A stretch of 26,079 nucleotides of DNA from Nitrososphaera sp035547955 (GTDB lineage Archaea; Thermoproteota; Nitrososphaeria; Nitrososphaerales; Nitrososphaeraceae): assembly GCA_035547955.1 (NCBI GenBank), contig DASZTR010000056.1, positions 1 through 26,079 of the forward strand. The letters run 5' to 3'. Both the position numbers and the translations under genes were made by a program. Numbering within the stretch: the first letter of the stretch is position 1; each line of letters begins with the position of its first letter. Below, in pieces: positions 14,534 through 22,560 of this stretch. The notes beneath the pieces are model-generated. The model saw nothing but the letters and a program-made list of their open reading frames with translations. It ran no database searches and had not been told where the DNA came from.

Positions 14534-15826
14534 TTACGGGCTCTGTTTGTTGTTGTCTTTCTTTACAGCAGCGTGTTTGTACCTGAATGTGTCTAGTTTC
14601 ACCAGCTGGTGGTACGAGCCAAACTGCGAAGGGTCTGCGCCGTCGAGTGCCGACTCGGTTTCGTCGCTCTCGTTGCGGAAAACCTTTAAAAGCTTATAGC
14701 TGGTCGAGCGCTGCGCCGGGATCCTTCCTGATGAGCGAATCAGTTGCCTTATTTCCTTTGGCCTCATCAGCTGGCCATGCTGTGCGCCTGCCGCCGTCGA
14801 GATGCTCTCGTTTATCAGCGTGCCCCCGAAGTCGTTTGCGCCGGCAGCAAGCAAAAGCTGCGACATCCTTGCACCCTCTTTTACCCAAGACACCTGTATG
14901 TTCGGTATGTAGTCGTTCAGCATAATCCTTGCCACCGCGTGCATCTTGACCACCTCGTTCCCATCAGCGCCGGCACGTATCCCCGGCACCGTCCCGTGGC
15001 TAAACATCGGCGCCTCCGTGTGAACAAAGCTTAGCGGGACGAACTCGGTAAAGCCGTGCGTCTCCTTTTGGATCTCACGCAAGAGCGCGATATGCTCCGC
15101 TTTGTGGCGCGACGTCTCTATGTGGCCATACATTATGGTCGAAGTCGTCGCGATGCCAAGCGAGTGCGCCTGCTTGATTATCGACACCCAATCGCGGACG
15201 TTTATCCTGCCCGGAGATATTTTGTCGCGCAGATCCTGGTCGAGGATTTCAGCTGCCGTGCCCGGCAGGCTGCCGACCCCGGCATCCTTGAGCATCTTTA
15301 GGTAATCAAGGGTCGACGTCTCGGATCTCACGGCGCCGTACAACACTTCTTCAGGGGAAAAGGCGTGTATGTGCATGTCGGGCAGATCCTTTTTCACTGC
15401 CTTGCATATGTCGATGTAGAGGTGGCCATCCATCCTCGGAGGGAGCCCCGCCTGTATGCACACCTCTGTTGCGCCAAGCATAGCCGCTTCCTTGGCGCGT
15501 CTAATTATCTCCTCACTTGGAAGGAAATAGCCTTCCTCTTCGCGGAAATCCCGTGAAAAAGCGCAAAACCCACATTGCTTGATGCAGACATTTGTAAAGT
15601 TGATGTTGCGGTTGACTACATAAGTGACTATGTCGCCCACCGTCCTGCGCCGGAGCTCGTCTGCCACGGTGACCAGCAGGTTCATCTCAAGGCCCGTGCA
15701 GTCAAAGAGCGCTATTGCCTCGTCCACCGTAATGTCCTTGCCCGAAAGGGCGCGGTCAAGCGCAGCAGACACCACAGGATCGACATTTTTCAGTAGAGAA
15801 TCAAGCGCCATGTTGCGTTTATGCAC
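14534..15826 (-). CDS. cofH: Fo synthase subunit 2 (radical SAM)
   Basis: A 430-residue radical-SAM enzyme. With CofG it makes Fo, the 5-deazaflavin chromophore of coenzyme F420, from tyrosine and a ribityl-uracil intermediate; CofH carries out the first step on tyrosine. The [4Fe-4S] motif C81-x3-C85-x2-C88 reads CIKQCGFCAF, followed by the family's SRDF...EEGYFL. Further CofH-like blocks are CIQAGLPP, HIHAFSPEE, GSLPGTAAEILD, TIMYGHIE and the ANDFGGT segment. Length is somewhat above the usual 360-390 because of a 40-residue polar tail. The GTG start at 15826 overlaps the cofG stop; an in-frame ATG at 15811 begins seven bases after it. It is the second gene of a cofG-cofH operon. Confidence 0.93.
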   Translation of the reverse strand: MHKRNMALDSLLKNVDPVVSAALDRALSGKDITVDEAIALFDCTGLEMNLLVTVADELRRRTVGDIVTYVVNRNINFTNVCIKQCGFCAFSRDFREEEGYFLPSEEIIRRAKEAAMLGATEVCIQAGLPPRMDGHLYIDICKAVKKDLPDMHIHAFSPEEVLYGAVRSETSTLDYLKMLKDAGVGSLPGTAAEILDQDLRDKISPGRINVRDWVSIIKQAHSLGIATTSTIMYGHIETSRHKAEHIALLREIQKETHGFTEFVPLSFVHTEAPMFSHGTVPGIRAGADGNEVVKMHAVARIMLNDYIPNIQVSWVKEGARMSQLLLAAGANDFGGTLINESISTAAGAQHGQLMRPKEIRQLIRSSGRIPAQRSTSYKLLKVFRNESDETESALDGADPSQFGSYHQLVKLDTFRYKHAAVKKDNNKQSP

Positions 15827-17012
15827 AGACTCCTTCTTTGCCTTTTTCTTCCTCTTTCACAAGACCCGAATCGTCAGAGAGCAAACGTACGTACTCTTCG
15901 AGGCGTTCCGATATAAATCCACCACCTTTGAGATATTCTGGATAGACCGGCAGACGGGCGCGGAGGCGCTTGCTCCTGCTCTCAGTAACTTGTTTTACAG
16001 CTTCAATGGCGGGCCACGGGAACTCGGGGTTGACGTGGTCTATTGTGACCGGCGATATCCCGCCCCAGTCATTGATGCCGGCGTCGATATAGCGGCCATA
16101 GATAGCAGGGTTCAGGTTTGGAGGCACCTGTATATTCATAAAAGGCATAACAAGGCGCGAGAGCGCTACTGCGCGCAGGAAATACTCTTTTTGCGTGGGC
16201 GCCGAGTACGCCATCCCAGTGCCCGGCTTGGGCTCGAAATTCTGCAATATCACTTCCTGTATGTGGCCATGCTTTTCGTCCAGTTCCCTTATCACAAACA
16301 GTGAATCTATCAATTCTTCAGGCGTCTCGCCGATGCCGGCAAGTATGCCAGTAGTCATCGGTATTTTCAACTCCCCTGCAGCCTCCAGCGTCTTTATCCG
16401 CACTTTGGGGTTCTTGCTCGGCGCGCCTTCATGGGCCATCCCCTTGCCCATCAGGCGCTCACTTGACGTTTCAAGCATCACGCCCATGCTGACGTTGGTG
16501 TCGCGCAATTGTGCCATCTCTTTTTTCGTCAGACTGCCTGCGTTAGTGTGTGGGAGCAGCCCCGTCTTTTCAAGAACGAGTTCGCTCATTTCCCGGATAT
16601 AGTCGATGGTAGACGAGTGACCCAGTGACGACAGCCATGACCTCGCCTCTCTGTATTTCTGCTCTGGGTGCTCACCTGTCACAAACAGCGCTTCCGTGCA
16701 CCCGGCGCGTTTTCCGGCTTCTGCTATCGCAAGCACCCCGCCAGGGTTGAGCATCGAGAGCATCTGGCCATCGCCCGGCTCTTTCTTGTACGTGCAGTAC
16801 GAGCACGTGTCACGGCAGAGGTTGATAAGATTGATGAAAACCTTCCGAGAATACGTCACGACACCGCCCGGCCTTGTCAAGTCGCGCACTCTGCCTGCGG
16901 CTGCTACGAGCTCCGCAGTAGGGCATTCTGCCATCAGCTGTACCGCATCGTAGCGGGTCAGTGCTCCGGGTTTTTCGACTACCTTTGAGAGCGTTTTAGA
17001 GTGGGCGAGCAT
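15819..17012 (-). CDS. cofG: Fo synthase subunit 1 (radical SAM)
   Basis: A 397-residue radical-SAM enzyme that completes formation of Fo, the deazaflavin of F420, from the CofH product. The cluster motif C66-x3-C70-x2-C73 reads CRDTCSYCTY. CofG-like blocks follow: VTGEHPEQKY, GLLPHTNAGSL, MGVMLETSSERL, TTGILAGIGET, IQEVILQNF and NDWGGISPVT. Members of the pair are fused as FbiC in actinobacteria; here they are separate and overlapping. The frame opens at GTG 17042, but a TATA-like box (17028-17043) covers that codon and sits about 24 bases before ATG 17012, so the ATG is chosen. The C-terminal tail is Lys/Glu-rich. F420 cofactor use is known in ammonia-oxidising archaea; the enzymes that use it are not in this window. 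Confidence 0.93.
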   Translation of the reverse strand: MLAHSKTLSKVVEKPGALTRYDAVQLMAECPTAELVAAAGRVRDLTRPGGVVTYSRKVFINLINLCRDTCSYCTYKKEPGDGQMLSMLNPGGVLAIAEAGKRAGCTEALFVTGEHPEQKYREARSWLSSLGHSSTIDYIREMSELVLEKTGLLPHTNAGSLTKKEMAQLRDTNVSMGVMLETSSERLMGKGMAHEGAPSKNPKVRIKTLEAAGELKIPMTTGILAGIGETPEELIDSLFVIRELDEKHGHIQEVILQNFEPKPGTGMAYSAPTQKEYFLRAVALSRLVMPFMNIQVPPNLNPAIYGRYIDAGINDWGGISPVTIDHVNPEFPWPAIEAVKQVTESRSKRLRARLPVYPEYLKGGGFISERLEEYVRLLSDDSGLVKEEEKGKEGVCA

Positions 17013-17027
17013 ATATTTTCTGTAAGT

Positions 17028-17043
17028 GATTTTATTTATCACC
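17028..17043 (-). promoter_or_regulatory. TATA-like box of the cofGH operon
   Basis: The minus strand reads GATAAATAAAATC, centred about 24 bases before ATG 17012. It overlaps the alternative GTG 17042, which it therefore rules against. Confidence 0.6.
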
Positions 17044-17082
17044 GGGTAGTCTAATAAACAATGTGTCCTAGCGGTACAATCA

Positions 17083-17097
17083 ATATAGATTATTGTT
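17083..17097. repeat. Short inverted repeat between htrA-like gene and cofG
   Basis: CAATA-N5-TATTG in the A/T-rich gap just after the protease stop codon. It may be part of the terminator or of the cofG upstream region; it is short and could be chance. Confidence 0.25.
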
Positions 17098-17107
17098 ATT
17101 TTTGCTT

Positions 17108-18334
17108 CTACGGCGACTCTTGCGTAGTAGACGGCCTTGGTTCAAGGTGTACGTTGACATGCTGAAGCTGGTCGTCTCGGAGGATAGTCACGTCCATCGT
17201 GTCGCCAACAGATTTCTCCCTTTGCAGGTAGACAAGGATATCGTCAACCTTCCTAACAGGATGGCCGTCAAGTTCTAGCACAATGTCGCCTCCAAGTGGC
17301 ACAGTCCGGCCATCCACTTTTGTAGGCGTGTTGCCGGCGCGTATGCCGGCCTTTTCTGCTGGGCTGCCGCTGACCACGTCGACCACAAGGACGCCACGGG
17401 GCTCTTTGAGCTTGAGCGCGTTTGCCAGGCCGGGCGTCATGTCGGCACCAGATATCCCGACCCACGGGTGTTGAAAGTTGCCTGACTTTATCAGCGAAGG
17501 TACGATCTTGGCTATGGTATTTGACGGGATTGCAAAGCCAATGCCGGCAAACTCGCCAGTCGTAGAGCGTATGGCGGTGTTGATGCCGATCACCTCGCTG
17601 CGCGTGTCAAGGAGCGGGCCTCCCGAGTTGCCGGGGTTTATCGGCGCGTCGGTCTGTATGATGTCAGGGATGAAAAAAGACAAAGAGCCTGAATCCTGCG
17701 ATGGGATGAGGCGCCCGACCCCACTGACAATGCCCGTAGTCATCGAGCTTGACAGCCCAAAGGGGTTCCCTATGGCCGCTACCTGCTCGCCTACGCGGAT
17801 CTTTGTCGAGTCTGCAAGAGGCAGGGGCACTAGCTTGTCCTTTGGAGCGTCTTTAATGTAGAGCACGGCAAGGTCGGTGAATGGGTCAGAGCCGATGAGC
17901 GTCGCGCGGTATATCGTCCCGTCAGGGAACGTGACGTCGAGCTGGTTAGAGCCAGACGCGACGTGCAGGTTCGTGACGATGTGGCCATTGTCGTCGTACA
18001 CAAAGCCGGAGCCTAGCTTACCCTGGTCGGAGACGTCACTACTTGCAGAAACCTCTACCACTGACGGCCCGGCCTTGTCGAACAAATCAGGGAGCGTCAG
18101 TTCCGAGTCCGCCGCCTCGACGGTGCTCACGCGTCCTACTTCAAAGGCGCTGTTCTGGAGCCCCTGCCGTGAATTGTCGGTAGGAGATGAGCCAGCGCCG
18201 TCTGTTAGCAGTTTAGACACATCAGGGAGAGGACTCTGGGGCGCCCTCCAGTCCAAAGGGTTAAACTGAGAATAAGCGAAAAAGATGGCGCCGGCAGCGA
18301 CTAAAATCGCCGCTGCAAGTAGTCCCTTGTGCAA
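17108..18334 (-). CDS. Membrane-anchored HtrA/DegP-like serine protease
   Basis: A 408-residue protein-quality-control protease. An N-terminal hydrophobic anchor (about 4-22, LLAAAILVAAGAIFFAY) places the rest outside the membrane. A polar linker (25-80) leads to a trypsin-like domain with the catalytic triad H124 (TNLHVASG), D154 (TDLAVL) and S237 (GNSGGP), and GNPFGLSSS shaping the active site. One PDZ domain follows (about 290-400; PRGVLVVDVVSGSPAEKAGI), which binds C-termini and controls activity. The start is TTG 18334: no in-frame ATG or GTG precedes it after the upstream stop, and a TATA-like box lies about 30 bases before. The winged-helix gene upstream on the same strand may be related in expression. 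Confidence 0.93.
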   Translation of the reverse strand: MHKGLLAAAILVAAGAIFFAYSQFNPLDWRAPQSPLPDVSKLLTDGAGSSPTDNSRQGLQNSAFEVGRVSTVEAADSELTLPDLFDKAGPSVVEVSASSDVSDQGKLGSGFVYDDNGHIVTNLHVASGSNQLDVTFPDGTIYRATLIGSDPFTDLAVLYIKDAPKDKLVPLPLADSTKIRVGEQVAAIGNPFGLSSSMTTGIVSGVGRLIPSQDSGSLSFFIPDIIQTDAPINPGNSGGPLLDTRSEVIGINTAIRSTTGEFAGIGFAIPSNTIAKIVPSLIKSGNFQHPWVGISGADMTPGLANALKLKEPRGVLVVDVVSGSPAEKAGIRAGNTPTKVDGRTVPLGGDIVLELDGHPVRKVDDILVYLQREKSVGDTMDVTILRDDQLQHVNVHLEPRPSTTQESP

Positions 18335-18358
18335 CCTGAAGGAAAGGCACCATTTGCG

Positions 18359-18371
18359 CTAATAATCTTTT
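18359..18371 (-). promoter_or_regulatory. TATA-like box of the HtrA-like gene
   Basis: The minus strand reads AAGATTATTAGC, centred about 30 bases before TTG 18334. It supports an unusual, nearly leaderless TTG start. Confidence 0.5.
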
Positions 18372-18377
18372 TCCCGG

Positions 18378-18698
18378 TTACTTGCTTAGATATGGCACTT
18401 CAAGGCCACCCTCGGTCTGTTGCTGCGGCGAGCTGTCCATAAAGTCCACTATCTTTGTGTAAAAGTAGATGAATTCTCTGCCGCGCTCTGTAGTCCTGTA
18501 TACCACTCCTTCGTCGGTTGCATGCTGCGCAAGCAGGCCGCGCTCAATAAGCTCTGCCAGATACATGTGCACCTGCTCGTAGCTCAGGTTGGCCCGGTAC
18601 ATGATATGGGTCTTGCGTATGCCGGACGTCGCAAGTCCGAGCACGTCGCCCATTATCTGTATCCTCCCCCTGTTGTTCTTGCGTTCTGGTATCGACAT
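18378..18698 (-). CDS. Winged-helix DNA-binding protein
   Basis: A 106-residue regulator of the small archaeal winged-helix type (HTH_45-like). It begins MSIPERKNNRGRIQIMGDVL; GIRKTHIMYRANLSYEQVHMYL forms the helix-turn-helix, ELIERGLL the helix entering the wing, and VVYRTTERGREFI the wing and final helix. This arrangement is abundant in Nitrososphaerota. A Gln/Ser-rich linker and a short tail end the protein. Start 18698 is chosen because the open frame beyond it (to a TTG at 18731) overlaps the TATA-like CTAATTTATTG (18731-18740). It lies 43 bases before the HtrA-like gene, which has its own TATA box. Its target is unknown; autoregulation or control of the protease are guesses. Confidence 0.82.
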   Translation of the reverse strand: MSIPERKNNRGRIQIMGDVLGLATSGIRKTHIMYRANLSYEQVHMYLAELIERGLLAQHATDEGVVYRTTERGREFIYFYTKIVDFMDSSPQQQTEGGLEVPYLSK

Positions 18699-18761
18699 AT
18701 TTGTTTTCTGCCGTATGTATGATCTGCACAATAAATTAGGGGAAGGGCGGAATTTTGTGGC

Positions 18762-18775
18762 GGAACAGCCGTTCC
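18762..18775. repeat. Inverted repeat after the glycosyltransferase gene
   Basis: GGAAC-AGCC-GTTCC, a perfect 5-base inverted repeat, lies 10 bases after the glycosyltransferase stop and about 25 bases upstream of the winged-helix gene's TATA box. It could be a hairpin terminator or an operator; no T-run follows. Confidence 0.35.
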
Positions 18776-18784
18776 AAACCTGTT

Positions 18785-20059
18785 TCAGTGCAGAAAATCT
18801 TGCTTTTCGCTCACAGTGTACTGCCTGCCGCGCCAGCTGACTGCGCCCTGTTTGCGTGCATCGACTATCGCCGAGACAAAACCAAAGTAGATGAGGGCGC
18901 CGGACAGGGGCGAGCCAAGGGCATATGCAGGACTCTGCATCACACCAAGCTTGCTCTGGATGGCGGTCGTCGCAAGCAACATGATTATGGTGGCAGCATT
19001 GACGCCGAGCAAGATTGCAGCCGACAGCCCGGCAAGCCCCCCATCATCGGCAGACAAGGCAAAGGCCGGAATCGTATAGGCAAGGAACAGGAACGGGGCT
19101 AGCATTATGAAAAACACCGCAGTTGCTATCATGTGGGCGCTCGTCCTGTCCTGGTGGTACAGCGGGATTACCAGCCGGCGCAGGCCTTGCCAGAGCGTAG
19201 TAAAGTCACGTGCCCATATGGCCTGAATGTGCCTTTCTCCCCGCACCATCTTCATACGAAAGCCGGCCACCTTGACCTTGCTCCCTAGCGCGCCATCCTC
19301 AACAAGCTCTTGCCTGACGCCCTCGTGCGTGCCGACTGCCTCGTACGTCTTTTTGGTTATCACGAAAAAGCTTCCAAAAAAGTAGCCGGTCTTTTGCTTT
19401 GGATCGTTTACACGCAAAGGAGAAAACCGGGTGTGCAGGAAGGTGGAGAGCGCGGGGAGCGTCACCTTGGTCCAAAAATCGTTGCAGAGGAGACGAGGTA
19501 TGGCAGTCAATGCGTCAAGGTTCTCCGATAGCATGTGACCCACGGCAAGCGACATGACGTTTGATGCGTGCACCGTGTCGGCGTCCGTGAAGAACAGGTA
19601 CTGGCCTGACGCCATTTTGTAGCCCTGGTGGCAGGCCCAGTTCTTGCCGGCCCACCCTTCTGGCTTGACAGGAGTCCCCACGTAAACTATCCTGCTGTCC
19701 CGCGCGGCATAGGACTGAATTATCTCACCAGTCCTGTCTGTCGAGTTGTCGTTTATCGCTATTATCTCAAAGTTTGGGTAATCCTGTGCAAGGAGCGTGT
19801 CAAGACATGATGCTATGTATTTTTCCTCGTTCCTTGCTGGCAATATCACGCTCACCTTGGGCATGCTGTTTTTGCCGCGGCCTGCCACTGAGACTACATG
19901 TGAGTCTCCCATCCTTGGTGCAAGGCGGAATGATTTTGCCATGTACGCAAGAAAATACACCCAGACGCCAAATACCCCGGCAAGTATGGCCGCCAGTATG
20001 AAACTGGTTATCGTCACTATTATCATGATCACTGCCGCGCCAAGGGCGGGTTCTGACAT
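18785..20059 (-). CDS. Membrane glycosyltransferase, family 2
   Basis: A 424-residue integral membrane protein. One N-terminal membrane segment (about 8-38) precedes a cytoplasmic GT-A domain (67-300): VSVILPARNEEKYI (nucleotide-sugar start), FEIIAINDNSTDRT, and FFTDADT at 157-162 with the metal-binding DxD-like acid pair. Two to three membrane spans follow (about 315-345, 350-372 and near 385-400). The layout resembles bacterial carotenoid and hopanoid-type transferases (CrtQ/HpnB-like), so a lipid acceptor is possible, but the sugar and acceptor cannot be told. A TATA-like element near 20095 suggests its own promoter. The upstream SRPBCC gene is 38 bases away on the same strand. Confidence 0.87.
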   Translation of the reverse strand: MSEPALGAAVIMIIVTITSFILAAILAGVFGVWVYFLAYMAKSFRLAPRMGDSHVVSVAGRGKNSMPKVSVILPARNEEKYIASCLDTLLAQDYPNFEIIAINDNSTDRTGEIIQSYAARDSRIVYVGTPVKPEGWAGKNWACHQGYKMASGQYLFFTDADTVHASNVMSLAVGHMLSENLDALTAIPRLLCNDFWTKVTLPALSTFLHTRFSPLRVNDPKQKTGYFFGSFFVITKKTYEAVGTHEGVRQELVEDGALGSKVKVAGFRMKMVRGERHIQAIWARDFTTLWQGLRRLVIPLYHQDRTSAHMIATAVFFIMLAPFLFLAYTIPAFALSADDGGLAGLSAAILLGVNAATIIMLLATTAIQSKLGVMQSPAYALGSPLSGALIYFGFVSAIVDARKQGAVSWRGRQYTVSEKQDFLH

Positions 20060-20097
20060 TGTATATGTTCAGCTTTTGTCTAAAAGAGAGACGTTAT

Positions 20098-20517
20098 TTA
20101 TTCGGCTGCATGTGCGATGCGCTCCAGTGCCTGCTCGGTCCCTTCGCCTATGTGCTTTTTCACCATGCCGCCAAAGACGGATAGCAGGCCGCCAAGTTTG
20201 AAATCCCATGCCACGTCAACTCGCGTCTTGCCACCTCCCGCTGCAGGAGTGAGGGTCACGACCCTGCTCCCGGTTATTGGCCCCTCAGTTATCCGAGTGT
20301 CAATGGATATCATCGGGTTCAAGGTGACGGTCTGCATCGTTTTGGCGTCCTTGAATGCAATAACCACTTCGCGCCGGATGACGTTACCGTCCCTGCTTAT
20401 GTTGCGGACCGACTTTGTTCCATGCCAGTACTGCGCCTCATTGTCGACATCGGAGATGATGCTCCACACCTTTTCGACTGGTGCCCCAATTTCGCGGCTG
20501 ATGTTGATTGTTGGCAT
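20098..20517 (-). CDS. SRPBCC (START-like) domain protein
   Basis: A 139-residue single-domain protein of the Bet v1/polyketide-cyclase fold. The opening INISREIGAPVEKVWSIISDVDNEAQYW is the classic first strand and two helices. Alternating beta strands follow (VIRREVVIAF, MQTVTLNP, TRVDVAWDFKL), and a long C-terminal helix starts GTEQALERIAHAAE. Such proteins hold hydrophobic ligands in a cavity; some are cyclases, lipid carriers or toxin-like. No catalytic residues can be assigned. It begins 15 bases after cbtA, so it is probably the third gene of the cbtB-cbtA transcript. A link to cobalt or cobalamin is not established. Confidence 0.85.
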   Translation of the reverse strand: MPTINISREIGAPVEKVWSIISDVDNEAQYWHGTKSVRNISRDGNVIRREVVIAFKDAKTMQTVTLNPMISIDTRITEGPITGSRVVTLTPAAGGGKTRVDVAWDFKLGGLLSVFGGMVKKHIGEGTEQALERIAHAAE

Positions 20518-20532
20518 TTTATTGTTATCGCG

Positions 20533-21300
20533 TTAAGGGGTATCAGACTGCCCGGTATATTTGTCGAGCGCCTTTGCAGGGGTGTCCTCATGCGGCTTTG
20601 TCTTATCCCACAACAGGCCAAGGATGGCACCGAGCAACACCCAGAACATCCCCATCGTCGAGGCGCTTGCGACCCTAAAGCCGTTGACGAGGTCGAGGGG
20701 CGCATTCACCGCGTCAGGGTTTGGCGGCAGCGCAAAAAACGCCACTATCACTATGGATACATACACTGCAAGGGCGACTGGCCATCTAGCCGCCCCATAC
20801 TTCTGCCGCTCACCCATTTTCCTGTAGAGGAGCGCCGCGCCAAGGGCTGACATTCCAGAAATCATCAGCATGGCAACATAAAGGGTCATGCGCAGATAGA
20901 TAGTGTCTGGGTTGCCCACGGCCGGCGGGTTTGCCGGGTATTTCAGCGCCACTGCGAGGTATATCACAGACCAGACGATCCCTGCGAGCAGCATTGCCTT
21001 TACGGCGCTGTTCTTTCCCGGTAGTCCCTTTCGAGAGTAGGCAAAGACCACGCCCAAGAGTGCGCCGTACGAAAGCCCGAGCAGCGCGCCCGATGCGATG
21101 CTCCCTTCCCTCTGCCACAGCCTGTATGCGTCCATCGCGGCAGGGTCAAGGATTTCGCCCTTTGCCTCGGCCCTCTGGTTTTCGATAGCAATAGCTCGCT
21201 CGATGAACGGCAGGACGACGCCTTGGTTAACAAGCGCCAAAACGGTTCCAGCGATAACTCCAGATAAAAGAGAAATGGCAATAAAAGTAAGGGTCTTCAT
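20533..21300 (-). CDS. cbtA: CbtA-type cobalt transporter, membrane subunit
   Basis: A 255-residue membrane protein of the predicted CbtA cobalt-uptake family. Hydrophobic segments are near residues 4-27, 68-90, 103-122, 138-160, 175-195 and 215-235. ALKYPANPPAVGNPDTI (about 118-134) matches the family's characteristic loop (KYPANPPAVGDP). The soluble first loop is charged (ERAIAIENQRAEAKGE). Family genes are commonly controlled by B12 riboswitches in bacteria and occur with CbtB; the transport activity is predicted more than proven. The ATG at 21300 follows AGAGG at good spacing; a GTG three bases earlier is also possible. It starts 19 bases after the cbtB stop codon. Cobalt would serve cobalamin synthesis. 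Confidence 0.85.
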   Translation of the reverse strand: MKTLTFIAISLLSGVIAGTVLALVNQGVVLPFIERAIAIENQRAEAKGEILDPAAMDAYRLWQREGSIASGALLGLSYGALLGVVFAYSRKGLPGKNSAVKAMLLAGIVWSVIYLAVALKYPANPPAVGNPDTIYLRMTLYVAMLMISGMSALGAALLYRKMGERQKYGAARWPVALAVYVSIVIVAFFALPPNPDAVNAPLDLVNGFRVASASTMGMFWVLLGAILGLLWDKTKPHEDTPAKALDKYTGQSDTP

Positions 21301-21319
21301 CACGCCTCTCAGACCTTAC

Positions 21320-21541
21320 TTAGTGGCATGCGAAACCTGCAGCGTGCCTTGTATCGTGGGTAAATTCGTGCATCAGGCCCGGGCTTGACGGGTCGGCTGA
21401 ACCTCCCTGCGCCATCGCAAAGAGATTACCCTGATCAAAGCCCACGACGTAAACGCCGAATACAAGGATGCCAAGCAGAATGCCAACTGCTATCTTGGGA
21501 ACTCCTTCTGTCGCTCGTACGATCTGGCTGGTGAATGACAT
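21320..21541 (-). CDS. cbtB: CbtB-type cobalt transporter, small subunit
   Basis: A 73-residue protein with one membrane span (about 16-36, IAVGILLGILVFGVYVVGF) and a His-rich C-terminus, LMHEFTHDTRHAAGFACH. The HDxRH...CH ending is the mark of CbtB and presumably binds the metal outside the membrane before it passes to CbtA. The frame is open upstream, but the ATG at 21541 is correct: a strong TATA box (CTTTATATAAC) is centred 28 bases before it, giving a leaderless mRNA. It is the first gene of cbtB-cbtA-SRPBCC and diverges from the DUF4443-like regulator across 141 bases. Confidence 0.88.
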   Translation of the reverse strand: MSFTSQIVRATEGVPKIAVGILLGILVFGVYVVGFDQGNLFAMAQGGSADPSSPGLMHEFTHDTRHAAGFACH

Positions 21542-21563
21542 TCTACTTCGCATGCAAGCGGGT

Positions 21564-21574
21564 GTTATATAAAG
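21564..21574 (-). promoter_or_regulatory. TATA box of the cbtBA operon
   Basis: The minus strand reads CTTTATATAAC, the best TATA box in the window, centred 28 bases before the cbtB ATG. Confidence 0.7.
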
Positions 21575-21588
21575 AATAAGATAGTTTG

Positions 21589-21612
21589 TCCAACTGGATG
21601 GTTTATCCAACT
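21589..21612. promoter_or_regulatory. TCCAACT direct repeats upstream of cbtB (operator candidate)
   Basis: TCCAACT occurs at 21589-21595 and 21606-21612, 17 bases apart; the first extends to the near-palindrome TCCA-AC-TGGA. The pair lies just upstream of the cbtB TATA box, in the region shared with the divergent regulator. This is a plausible site for an activator or repressor. Confidence 0.4.
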
Positions 21613-21682
21613 CGTGCGCGGCACGTAAATAGTAGTAGCGCCATGCACACAGACATACACGCAGGGGGATATCCAGACACAT

Positions 21683-22339
21683 ATGCACACTTTTGTCAGG
21701 GCGCTTGAAAAAGTGGCGAGCAGGTACGCCCCGAGCAGGCTCTTGTCCTTTGGCGAGGTGCACGCTTTTGTGGCCTTGCAACTGATGAGCAGGCGCGGGC
21801 ATGTGAGCAGAGACACGCTTTCAAAAGAGCTCGCCCTTGGCGGTGGCGCGGCAAAGACGCTCATCAAGCACATGAAGATGGCAGGCATGGTAGAGACATC
21901 TAATGGAGGCACGAAAATGACTGCAAAGGGTAGAGGAATTTTTGAAGGTCTTGCGTCGGCAATCCCGGCCGAGATGGACCTCCCAAGGTCGCGGGTTGCG
22001 CTTGGAAAATACAACTATGCGGTCCTTCTGCGTGAGTTCGGCTTTGCCGTCAGGTCGGGTATAGAGCAGCGCGATGCTGCAATAAAGATGGGCGGGATGG
22101 GTGCGACTACGCTCTTGTACCAAGACGGCAGTTTTTCCATGCCGGATGGGGTTAATAATAACGTGCAAGACCCTCTGAAAGATGAACAGGCGCTTAGAAA
22201 AGTGCTGGCCGAAACGCTAAAGCCGCAGGAGGGCGACGTGGTGATAATCGGCAGTGCGGAAAAGAGCAAGCTGGCCGAACTTGCCGCAAAAAGCGCAGCC
22301 CTTGCGACGATAATGGGTCATGAAAAGCACTCCAGATGA
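21683..22339 (+). CDS. DUF4443-like winged-helix regulator
   Basis: A 218-residue protein. Residues 1-95 form a winged helix: FVALQLMSRRGHVSRDTLSKEL, then GGGAAKTLIKHMKMAGMVE as recognition helix, and a short wing before TAKGRGIFEGL. Residues 105-218 form an alpha/beta domain with GIEQRDAAIKMGGMGATTLLYQDG, which resembles the archaeal DUF4443 family; a final helix and an Ala-rich tail end it. DUF4443 proteins have no established ligand. The gene diverges from cbtB, so it is a candidate cobalt- or cobalamin-responsive regulator; this is inference from position. A TATA-like CGTAAATAGT near 21627 suggests a leader of about 28 bases. Confidence 0.75.
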   Translation: MHTFVRALEKVASRYAPSRLLSFGEVHAFVALQLMSRRGHVSRDTLSKELALGGGAAKTLIKHMKMAGMVETSNGGTKMTAKGRGIFEGLASAIPAEMDLPRSRVALGKYNYAVLLREFGFAVRSGIEQRDAAIKMGGMGATTLLYQDGSFSMPDGVNNNVQDPLKDEQALRKVLAETLKPQEGDVVIIGSAEKSKLAELAAKSAALATIMGHEKHSR

Positions 22340-22560
22340 TCCTAGCGGCTTGGCGGGTACTTAGAACTAACCTTGCCCAACATGAAATAACATGTGCATA
22401 CGTGCAAAATAGAGACGAAGAATGGCTGAAATGATGAAGCAGCAATAAATCCAGCGCAATGACACCTCTAATAGCAGATGGTACCATGCTGCACACCTGG
22501 TAAGGGACATACAAATGCCAGTTCGGGCAAATCTTTTTACCCTCGCAAGGTGACGAAGGA

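Noticed and set aside
20117..20536. Plus-strand frame of 139 codons over the SRPBCC gene
   Set aside because: It is a shadow of the minus-strand gene, which shows a clear START-like pattern.
22380..22395. Inverted repeat ACATG-N6-CATGT between the regulator and the cyclase gene
   Set aside because: Short, A/T-rich, and more than 130 bases from any promoter element; probably chance. The whole gap 22340-22560 holds no convincing gene.
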